This document shows positions 1 to 5,651 of a stretch of DNA of 5,651 bases, piece after piece. Positions within the stretch are counted from its first letter, which is position 1, and every line of letters begins with the position of its first letter. A program made the translations under genes and the position numbers. The stretch comes from Prevotella sp. UBA5379. GTDB lineage: Bacteria; Bacteroidota; Bacteroidia; Bacteroidales; Bacteroidaceae. Below the pieces are notes generated by a model that did no database searches, had not been told where the DNA came from, and saw only the letters and a list, made by a program, of their open reading frames with translations. The stretch lies in contig DHOX01000060.1 of assembly GCA_002409785.1 (NCBI GenBank), forward strand, positions 95,910 to 101,560. The letters are read 5' to 3'.

Positions 1-39
1 GAATAGTGGAAATATAATCAATAAAATTTTTTTCATCAT
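1..39 (-). CDS. Probable start of a divergent gene for an exported protein (partial, runs off the left edge)
   Basis: Read leftward from an ATG at 39-37, followed by a second ATG at 36-34, the frame is open to the window edge and gives MMKKILLIIFPLF. This is the classic beginning of a Sec signal peptide or lipoprotein signal: a short lysine-containing n-region followed by a hydrophobic stretch. Only 13 codons are visible, so no function can be given, and an open frame this short in AT-rich DNA can arise by chance. Supporting context is the candidate leftward promoter just upstream (52-85), and the fact that the hisG promoter region would otherwise have no upstream gene in view. There is no Shine-Dalgarno sequence, which is normal for Bacteroidetes. 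Either ATG could be the start. Confidence 0.4.
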   Translation of the reverse strand, partial: MMKKILLIIFPLF

Positions 40-51
40 GCAAATCCGGTA

Positions 52-85
52 CAAAAATACAAATATTGTTGCAAATATGAACAAA
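52..85 (-). promoter_or_regulatory. Candidate leftward Bacteroidetes-type promoter
   Basis: On the minus strand TATTTTTG (59-52) fits the TAnnTTTG -7 element, and TTTG (85-82) can serve as the -33 element with a 22 bp spacer. The usual spacer is about 19-21 bp, and the predicted transcript would begin only about 6-9 bases before the ATG at 39, so this is weaker than the hisG promoter. It would drive the partial gene at 1-39. In DNA this rich in A and T, a chance match is quite possible. Confidence 0.27.
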
Positions 86-99
86 AAAAGGTACTTTTG
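68..99 (+). promoter_or_regulatory. hisG promoter, Bacteroidetes sigma-ABfr type
   Basis: TACTTTTG at 92-99, followed by C at 100, is a perfect match to the Bacteroidetes -7 element TAnnTTTG(Y). GTTG at 68-71 lies 20 bp upstream and fits the -33 TTTG/TTG element at the expected spacing. Transcription should begin around 104-108, giving a leader of roughly 20 bases before the hisG ATG at 125. That leader is too short for a histidine leader peptide and attenuator. The promoter also decides the hisG start, because in-frame ATGs at 38, 77 and 101 lie upstream of, or at, the predicted transcription start. Confidence 0.75.
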
Positions 100-124
100 C
101 ATGAATTATATCAGAAAGTTAAAC

Positions 125-976
125 ATGTTACGAATAGCTGTTCAATCAAAGGGTCGTTTATTCGACGACACGATGAACCTGCTCAAAGAGGCAGATATCA
201 GAGTTACTGCATCCAAACGGATTCTTCTTGTCCAGGCAAATAATTTCCCCTTGGAAGTACTTTATCTAAGGGATGACGACATTCCTGAAAGTGTAGCGGA
301 CGGTGTGGCCGACATCGGCATCGTCGGAGAAAACGAATTTGTAGAAAGAAAAGAAAGGGCTCAGATCATATCCCGTCTGGGATTCAGCAAATGCCGCCTG
401 AGCCTGGCCATCCCCAAAGAGGTCCATTACACCGGACTGCAATGGTTTGATGGCCGCAGGATTGCTACATCCTATCCGAATATTCTTCGTTCATTCCTGA
501 AGAAGAACAATATCAGTGCCGACATTCACGTCATCACAGGTTCCGTAGAAATCAGTCCGGGGATCGGGCTGACCGACGCGATCTTTGATATTGTCAGTTC
601 GGGTTCCACGCTGATGAGCAATAACCTGAAAGAGGTGGAAGTGGTCATGAAAAGTGAAGCGGTACTGATCGGGAACCGGAACATGGATGAAGAGAAACAC
701 AAGATCCTGGACGAAATGCTCTTCCGCTTCGCGGCCGTAAGGTCGGCACAAGGGAAGAAATACGTGATGATGAACTGTCCGAAAGAGAAGGTAGGTGCCA
801 TCACGAAAGTCCTACCCGGCATCAAAAGTCCGACGATCATCCCATTAGCTGACGAGGGATGGTGCTCTATCCACACCGTCCTCGACGAAGAGAGATTCTG
901 GGAAATTATCGGTAAGTTAAAAGAATTAGGGGCTCAGGGCATACTGGTGACTCCGATAGAGAAAATGATACTTTAA
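125..976 (+). CDS. hisG: ATP phosphoribosyltransferase, long form (HisG)
   Basis: Catalyses the first and committed step of histidine synthesis: ATP plus PRPP gives phosphoribosyl-ATP, in the cytoplasm. The 283-residue product begins MLRIAVQSKGRLFDDTMNLL, the usual N-terminus of the family. DIGIVGEN lies at residues 63-70 and the PRPP-binding loop DIVSSGSTL at 155-163. Residues from about 208 to the end form the ACT-like C-terminal regulatory domain, which marks the long form: it needs no HisZ partner and is typically inhibited by histidine. The frame is open back to 38, but residues before this ATG do not resemble HisG and overlap the promoter at 68-99, so 125 is chosen. Only a weak purine stretch (AGAAAG, 113-118) precedes it. 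It is first in the hisGDC operon, with 5 bp to hisD. Confidence 0.96.
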   Translation: MLRIAVQSKGRLFDDTMNLLKEADIRVTASKRILLVQANNFPLEVLYLRDDDIPESVADGVADIGIVGENEFVERKERAQIISRLGFSKCRLSLAIPKEVHYTGLQWFDGRRIATSYPNILRSFLKKNNISADIHVITGSVEISPGIGLTDAIFDIVSSGSTLMSNNLKEVEVVMKSEAVLIGNRNMDEEKHKILDEMLFRFAAVRSAQGKKYVMMNCPKEKVGAITKVLPGIKSPTIIPLADEGWCSIHTVLDEERFWEIIGKLKELGAQGILVTPIEKMIL

Positions 977-981
977 GCATA

Positions 982-2280
982 ATGAATATTATCAAATATC
1001 CCGCACGGGATTCCTGGGAAGAGATCGTCAAACGTCCCCACCTGGATGTTTCCCAACTGAATGCAACGGTCCGCGAGGTCCTGCAGGAGGTCAAAGAAAA
1101 TGGTGACGAAGCGGTAAAACGCTATGAAGAGAAATTTGACCATGTCCTTCTCAAACAGTTGGCAGTTACGGAAGAAGAGAAGAAGGAAGCGGTGAAACAT
1201 TGCTCGAAAGAATTAATGGATTCCCTGCAACTCGCACATCACAATATTGCCAGATTTCATGAAGCCCAGCAGTTCACCGGCAGCAAGATCGAGACGGCCA
1301 AGGGGGTTACCTGTTGGCAGAAAAGCGTGCCGATCGAGAAGGTCGGTCTCTATATTCCCGGAGGAACGGCCCCTCTTTTCTCCACCGTGCTCATGCTGGC
1401 CACGCCTGCCGTTATCGCGGGATGCGGGGAAATCATACTCTGTACACCTCCTGACAGGGAGGGAAAAGTGAATCCTGCCATCCTCGCTGCGGCCCAGATC
1501 GCAGGGGTGAGCCAGATCTATAAGGCAGGAGGAGTCCAGGCCATCGGCGCCATGGCTTACGGCACAGAGAGCATCCCCAAGGTCTACAAACTCTTCGGGC
1601 CTGGAAACCAGTATGTCATGGCTGCCAAGCAACAGGTGAGCCTGCACGACGTGGCCATCGACATGCCGGCCGGCCCGAGTGAGGTGTGTGTCATCGCTGA
1701 CAAGGACAGTAATCCTGTATTTGTAGCAGCAGACCTCCTGTCTCAGGCTGAACATGGTATTGACTCCCAAGTCATGCTCATCACGGATTCAGAGGCCAAC
1801 CTGGATAAAATTCAAAAGCAGATAACCACCCAACTTGTCCGACTGCCCAGAAAGGAAATCGCTTCAAAAGCACTTGACAATTCCCATTTCGTCCTTGTCC
1901 ATGACCTTGACGAGGCCATTGACCTCAGCAATTGCTACGCTCCTGAGCATCTTATCCTGGCAGTCAGCAACTATGACGAACTCGCACGGAAGGTCATCAA
2001 TGCCGGTTCTGTCTTCCTGGGAGAGTATGCCTGTGAAAGTGCAGGAGACTACGCCAGCGGGACCAATCATACCCTTCCCACACACCGTTATGCCCTGGCT
2101 TATAATGGAGTCAACCTGGACAGTTATAACCGTAAGATTACGTTCCAGCACCTTGACCGGCAAGGCATAGAAAGTATCGGAAAAAGTGTGGTATGCATGG
2201 CTGAGAATGAACAACTTGAAGCACATGCCAATGCCATGAGACTGAGGATACAGTCCATAAAGAAACAGGAAAGTGACTGA
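982..2280 (+). CDS. hisD: Histidinol dehydrogenase (HisD)
   Basis: Cytoplasmic zinc- and NAD-dependent enzyme that oxidises L-histidinol in two steps, through histidinal, to L-histidine. At 432 residues it is full length for the family. Visible landmarks are GLYIPGGTAPLFSTV (122-136), FGPGNQYV (205-212), AGPSEV (230-235) and LLSQAEHG (252-259). By family comparison with the E. coli enzyme, all shifted by four residues, the catalytic pair is Glu322-His323 (in YAPEHL), and the zinc ligands are Gln255, His258, Asp356 (in ESAGDYASGTNH) and His415 (in EAHANA). None of the key residues is missing. It starts 5 bp after the hisG stop, has no clear Shine-Dalgarno sequence, and is probably translated from the shared his message. 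hisC follows after 2 bp. Confidence 0.97.
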   Translation: MNIIKYPARDSWEEIVKRPHLDVSQLNATVREVLQEVKENGDEAVKRYEEKFDHVLLKQLAVTEEEKKEAVKHCSKELMDSLQLAHHNIARFHEAQQFTGSKIETAKGVTCWQKSVPIEKVGLYIPGGTAPLFSTVLMLATPAVIAGCGEIILCTPPDREGKVNPAILAAAQIAGVSQIYKAGGVQAIGAMAYGTESIPKVYKLFGPGNQYVMAAKQQVSLHDVAIDMPAGPSEVCVIADKDSNPVFVAADLLSQAEHGIDSQVMLITDSEANLDKIQKQITTQLVRLPRKEIASKALDNSHFVLVHDLDEAIDLSNCYAPEHLILAVSNYDELARKVINAGSVFLGEYACESAGDYASGTNHTLPTHRYALAYNGVNLDSYNRKITFQHLDRQGIESIGKSVVCMAENEQLEAHANAMRLRIQSIKKQESD

Positions 2281-2282
2281 TT

Positions 2283-3356
2283 ATGAAGGATTTAAAAGAC
2301 CTGTGCAGAGAGAATATATGGAATCTTGCGCCTTACTCCAGCGCGCGTAATGAATATGCAGGACATGAAGCTCATGTCTTCCTGGATGCGAACGAGAACC
2401 CGTACAATGCACCGTTTAACCGTTATCCGGATCCTCTCCAGCGCAACGTTAAGGAAGCGCTGAGCAAGGTAAAAGGCGTGCCGCCGGAGAACATTTTCCT
2501 GGGCAACGGGAGCGATGAGGCGATAGACTTGCCTTACCGTATCTTCTGCAGGCCGGGGAGGGATAATGTCGTCGCCATCGAACCGACCTACGGGATGTAC
2601 AAGGTATGCGCGGATATCAATGATGTCGAATACCGGCCCGTCCTGCTTGACGAAGACTTTCAGATCACTGCCGGCAAACTCCTTGATGCCTGTGATGAAA
2701 ACACCAAGTTGATATGGATCTGTTCCCCTAATAATCCAAGTGGAAATTTAATCCGGCGGGATACGATAGAAGGGGTACTGAAAAAATTCCAAGGCATCGT
2801 AATCGTCGATGAAGCCTATAGTGATTTCTCGTCAGAGAGTCCTCTCAGGAAGGAACTGGGACAGCACCCCAACCTCATTGTCCTCAATACGATGAGCAAG
2901 GCCTGGGGATGCGCAGCTATCCGCATGGGAATGGCCTTTGCCTCGCGGGAAATCATCGGCCTTTTCAATAAGGTAAAATACCCGTATAATGTCAATATGC
3001 TGACTCAAAGGCAAGCCCTGGAAGCCTTGAAGGATCCGTTTACCGTGGATAAATGGGTAAAGATCATCCTTCTGGAACGGGGGAAGATGATGCAGGCGGT
3101 CAAGGAACTTTCCATTTGTGAAAAGGTCTATCCCACAGAGGCAAATTTCTTCCTCACACGGATGACAGACGCCCAGTCCATCTATGATTATCTGGTCAGC
3201 GATGGGATTATCGTCCGGAACCGCACGAGGGTACGTCTTTGCGGCAACTGCCTCAGGATCACGATCGGCAAAAAGAGCGAGAACCAGGAACTGCTGGCTG
3301 CACTCCGGAAATATGCCGAGAAGAAGAATCCCGGCACCCTTCCTCCGAAAGAATAA
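2283..3356 (+). CDS. hisC: Histidinol-phosphate aminotransferase (HisC)
   Basis: PLP-dependent fold-type I (class I/II) aminotransferase that converts imidazole-acetol phosphate plus glutamate to histidinol phosphate and 2-oxoglutarate. The 357-residue length is typical. Landmarks are LDANENPYN near the N-terminus (34-42), GNGSDEAID (74-82), SPNNPSGN with Asn151 (148-155), VDEAYSDF with Asp176 and Tyr179 (175-182), the PLP-binding Lys206 in MSKAWGCAAIRMG with Arg214 (204-216), and the substrate-carboxylate Arg325 in CLRITIG. The AWGCAAIRMG wording differs from the more common AxGLAGxRxG and resembles Bacteroidales homologues as I recall them. A weak AGGAAAG (2267-2273) lies inside the end of hisD, 9 bases before the ATG. 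The gene ends the visible operon; its stop lies 9 bp from the stop of the convergent gene. Confidence 0.96.
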   Translation: MKDLKDLCRENIWNLAPYSSARNEYAGHEAHVFLDANENPYNAPFNRYPDPLQRNVKEALSKVKGVPPENIFLGNGSDEAIDLPYRIFCRPGRDNVVAIEPTYGMYKVCADINDVEYRPVLLDEDFQITAGKLLDACDENTKLIWICSPNNPSGNLIRRDTIEGVLKKFQGIVIVDEAYSDFSSESPLRKELGQHPNLIVLNTMSKAWGCAAIRMGMAFASREIIGLFNKVKYPYNVNMLTQRQALEALKDPFTVDKWVKIILLERGKMMQAVKELSICEKVYPTEANFFLTRMTDAQSIYDYLVSDGIIVRNRTRVRLCGNCLRITIGKKSENQELLAALRKYAEKKNPGTLPPKE

Positions 3357-3365
3357 GAGATCACC

Positions 3366-4514
3366 TCATTTCCCTCCGTACTGCCAGTAATACCAGTAAG
3401 TATTTCCATATGTGTCACGGATGGCAGCCTGCCGCTGGTACGGATTCGGATTCTGGCGTTCCAGGGTCTGATAATCCTGGAAATCAGCATCCATCACGGT
3501 AGAATGGTAAACGATCCGTGGCCTTGCACGATGGTGCGTGTAAAGGATGAGCGCTTCCCTGTAATGCTTGGGGATCACGCTGTCCAGATTATAGAACAGT
3601 CCGATGGTAGCGGCAAACGCATCCAGATTCTTATCCATCAGATAGGCTGTAAGGAGATAGTCTCCCGCGGCCTTCTTTGCGGAATGATGCCTGAAAGAGA
3701 AATTCAGGTAATGCAAGGGGGACATATACTGGACATAGCGCTTCCCCAGCCATAAGTAAACGGAATCCTGAGGATACATCATGCATTTCACACTCCTGTC
3801 ATTGGGCAGCATGGCCTCACTTCCTCCTGTCACCGGTACCTCAAACATTTTTTCGCCCAATTTCCCTTCATGGGAAAGGGCTATAGCCCTGAGAAAAGTC
3901 AAACTGCTGTCCGCCTCGTCAATCCCTTCGGTAGCCTTCACGGCTCCCCTCCAGTCTCCTTTGATCAGGCAGGACTCGGCACGCATCCGGTGATGAAACA
4001 CCTCATTGTTATTACTGAAAAAACCTACGCAAAGCATCATCGCCACCATCTCCAGCAGGTTCGTCCAGGTCAACTGGGAAAAAATCCCCGTAGAATTCAT
4101 GTCCGGTTCAATGGTCTGGAATCCCCTGGCAAACATCACACACAGGACATACAGGATCAGGACTAAGGGGAACACCCATATCCAGGCCCCGAAAGAAAAG
4201 CCCTGGTCAATGTGGGGGCTGACATCCGTTATGAAGATCAACAGGAGGAACGACGGCAGGTAGGTTAAGGCGTGGGTCCGCTTCCTCAGTCGTGCAACGG
4301 CGAAAACGCCGACCTGGACAAGATATAATATACCGGTGATGAGGATCGCTCCCAATATCCGATTATAGTGTGTTCGTCCCCCGGAAAGTACATGCTGCTC
4401 TACTGCCAGGATGTCATTCTGATAGAAGAACAGATAACAGAAAGTGAAAACCATGAAAACAATAGTACAGATCACCATCATGATCACTGTGCTATTTTTA
4501 CTCCTTCTCATCAT
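3366..4514 (-). CDS. Uncharacterised multi-pass membrane protein with soluble C-terminal domain, DUF6057-like
   Basis: No known function. The 382-residue product has about five hydrophobic segments in its first half (roughly residues 10-31, 54-75, 82-97, 108-128 and 150-167). The first is preceded by RRSK, consistent with a cytoplasmic N-terminus. The second half (about 168-382) is soluble, with helical TPR-like stretches such as AESCLIKGDWRGAVKATEG and ALSHEGKLGEKMFEVP. It ends in an aromatic-rich tail, TYWYYWQYGGK. The EGKLGEKMF, YLLTAYLMDKNLDAF and IPKHYREAL phrases recall Bacteroidales proteins annotated DUF6057; this is from memory, not a search, and some relatives may have longer membrane portions. 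The start is firm: an in-frame TAG immediately precedes the ATG-ATG. It lies 21 bp downstream of glgB on the same strand, so co-transcription is likely, but a link to glycogen is only inference. Confidence 0.82.
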   Translation of the reverse strand: MMRRSKNSTVIMMVICTIVFMVFTFCYLFFYQNDILAVEQHVLSGGRTHYNRILGAILITGILYLVQVGVFAVARLRKRTHALTYLPSFLLLIFITDVSPHIDQGFSFGAWIWVFPLVLILYVLCVMFARGFQTIEPDMNSTGIFSQLTWTNLLEMVAMMLCVGFFSNNNEVFHHRMRAESCLIKGDWRGAVKATEGIDEADSSLTFLRAIALSHEGKLGEKMFEVPVTGGSEAMLPNDRSVKCMMYPQDSVYLWLGKRYVQYMSPLHYLNFSFRHHSAKKAAGDYLLTAYLMDKNLDAFAATIGLFYNLDSVIPKHYREALILYTHHRARPRIVYHSTVMDADFQDYQTLERQNPNPYQRQAAIRDTYGNTYWYYWQYGGK

Positions 4515-4535
4515 CTAAATATTTATAGCAATTGA

Positions 4536-5651
4536 TCACATTTTCTTAAGCACTAGCGCAGAACGGGAAGGGATATACAGTTTCAGCCATTCCTTATTCT
4601 GACTGGCATAGAGCGGATCATAACTCGTCAGGTGCTTCATTGCATCATCATTCCGCCCATCGCCCCCGAAGGCCTGACTGTCCGTGTCAAGCACCACCTG
4701 ATAGTCCCCCTTGGGAACCAGGAAACCATAGTCAGTGAAAGAACGCGTGGGAGAGAAATTAAAGACGAAGAGCAGGTCTCCTCTCATAAAAGCCAGGATC
4801 TGATCTTTGTCCTGATGCCAGATTTCTTTCACGGGGGTCCGGATAAAATCAGGCTCCCCCTTTACCACCTCCAGCATCTCCCGGTCAAAATCACCCAGGT
4901 AATGATAGCATAAACCCTGGTCATCCACGAGATGCCATTGCCTGCGGGCATACTTATAGCTCCAGCCATTACCTTCACGGGGGAAGTCAATCCATTCCGG
5001 ATGTCCGAACTCATTCCCCATAAAATTCAGATAACCGCCATTCATGGCTGAAAGGGTCACCAGACGGATCATCTTATGAAGCGCAATGCCCCGGTGTACC
5101 GTTTCATTCTCGTCACCAATCCGGAAATGCCAGTACATGTCCGCATCGATCAGACGAAAGATAATGGTCTTATCCCCCACGAGAGCCTGGTCATGGGATT
5201 CACAATAAGAGATGGTCCGCTCATCCGAGCGGCGGTTCTTCACCTCCCAGAAAATACTGCTCGGTTTCCAGTCTTCATCGCGTTTCTCCTTGATGATCTT
5301 GATCCAGAAATCAGGAATATTCATGGCCAGCCGGTAATCGAAGCCATAGCCGCCGTCCTCAAACTTTGCGGCAAGGCCGGGCATGCCGCTGACCTCTTCG
5401 GCAATCGTAATGGCATGAGGGTTAACCTCATGGATCAATTGATTGGCCATCATCAGGTAGCAGATGGCGTTATCATCCTCATGGCCGTTAAAATAGTCAC
5501 CATAATTCGTGAAGGCCTCTCCCAGTCCATGATTGTAATATAACATTGAGGTCACGCCGTCAAAGCGGAAACCGTCAAAATGAAATTCTTCCAGCCAGTA
5601 TCTGCAGTTGCTCAACAGGAAATGAATGACATCATCCTTCCCATAATCAAA
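4536..5651 (-). CDS. glgB: 1,4-alpha-glucan (glycogen) branching enzyme, C-terminal part (5' end beyond the window)
   Basis: Cuts alpha-1,4-glucan chains and rejoins them as alpha-1,6 branches during glycogen synthesis in the cytoplasm. The frame is open to the right edge and gives 371 residues; the N-terminal CBM48 module and the first part of the GH13 barrel lie outside. In fragment numbering, the nucleophile is Asp31 in DGFRFDGVTSMLY, the acid/base is Glu85 in TIAEEVSGMP, and the transition-state Asp154 is in ESHDQALVGDK. YLNFMGNEFGHPEW follows, then a C-terminal beta domain (LLFVFNFSPTRSFTDY to YIPSRSALVLKKM). The wording is close to eukaryotic branching enzymes such as human GBE1 (GH13_8 type), not to E. 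coli GlgB, as is known for Bacteroidetes. A TTG at 5615-5613 is an internal leucine, not a start. The DUF6057-like gene follows after 21 bp. Confidence 0.95.
   Translation of the reverse strand, partial: FDYGKDDVIHFLLSNCRYWLEEFHFDGFRFDGVTSMLYYNHGLGEAFTNYGDYFNGHEDDNAICYLMMANQLIHEVNPHAITIAEEVSGMPGLAAKFEDGGYGFDYRLAMNIPDFWIKIIKEKRDEDWKPSSIFWEVKNRRSDERTISYCESHDQALVGDKTIIFRLIDADMYWHFRIGDENETVHRGIALHKMIRLVTLSAMNGGYLNFMGNEFGHPEWIDFPREGNGWSYKYARRQWHLVDDQGLCYHYLGDFDREMLEVVKGEPDFIRTPVKEIWHQDKDQILAFMRGDLLFVFNFSPTRSFTDYGFLVPKGDYQVVLDTDSQAFGGDGRNDDAMKHLTSYDPLYASQNKEWLKLYIPSRSALVLKKM

Noticed and set aside
100..124. Histidine leader peptide and attenuator before hisG
   Set aside because: The predicted leader is only about 20 bases and has no run of histidine codons or alternative hairpins.
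1213..1770. Long open frame (185 codons) on the minus strand inside hisD
   Set aside because: It lies wholly antisense to a strongly conserved hisD with all catalytic residues intact; its translation is low-complexity and His/Asp/Arg-rich, as expected of a shadow frame.
3375..3444. Inverted repeat TCCGTAC / GTACGGA with CCAG / CTGG extensions, possible bidirectional terminator
   Set aside because: The arms are separated by a loop of about 47 bases, lie inside the membrane-protein coding region, and have no T-run; more likely chance from recurring tyrosine/tryptophan codons.
4500..4508. AGAAGGAGT, a strong Shine-Dalgarno-like sequence in codons 3-5 of the membrane-protein gene
   Set aside because: The next in-frame start codons are 13 (GTG) and 19 (ATG) bases downstream, too far for normal use, and starting there would remove the positive residues before the first membrane segment. 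Bacteroidetes also rarely rely on such sites.
5076..5543. Open frame of 155 codons on the plus strand across glgB
   Set aside because: Antisense to the conserved GH13 catalytic region of glgB; no promoter or family resemblance seen.
5613..5615. TTG as a possible glgB start codon
   Set aside because: The frame continues upstream to the window edge with FDYGKDDVIHFL, which is conserved branching-enzyme sequence, so TTG is an internal leucine codon.

Overview
The window looks like ordinary chromosomal DNA from a member of the order Bacteroidales (Bacteroides/Parabacteroides/Prevotella-like). Three things point there. The promoter before hisG matches the Bacteroidetes sigma-ABfr consensus (TTG-type -33 and TAnnTTTG -7) rather than a TTGACA/TATAAT promoter. 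Strong Shine-Dalgarno sequences are nearly absent. The proteins also have a Bacteroidales flavour: long-form HisG, HisC with an SKAWGCAAIRMG lysine motif, a eukaryote-like (GH13_8 type) glycogen branching enzyme, and a DUF6057-like membrane protein. Genus cannot be fixed by eye.

Layout, left to right. Bases 1-39 probably hold the first 13 codons of a leftward gene whose product begins like a secretory signal peptide. Bases 40-124 are an AT-rich intergenic region with a good rightward promoter for hisG and a weaker leftward candidate interleaved with it. Bases 125-3356 are a tight rightward histidine operon, hisG-hisD-hisC, with gaps of only 5 and 2 bp. It supplies step 1 (ATP phosphoribosyltransferase), step 8 (histidinol-phosphate aminotransferase) and the last steps (histidinol dehydrogenase) of histidine synthesis. 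hisB, which often follows hisC in this order, is not present.

The right half is leftward. glgB, cut by the right edge (4536-5651), encodes the C-terminal half of a glycogen branching enzyme with the catalytic triad in view. It is followed after 21 bp by a five-pass membrane protein with a soluble C-terminal domain (3366-4514), probably co-transcribed and of unknown function. This gene converges on hisC with only 9 bp between stop codons and no recognisable terminator.

I found no mobile element, CRISPR array, RNA gene or obvious novel system. The points worth a second look are the divergent promoter region and hidden partial gene at the left edge, the shortened his cluster, and the uncharacterised membrane protein paired with glgB.
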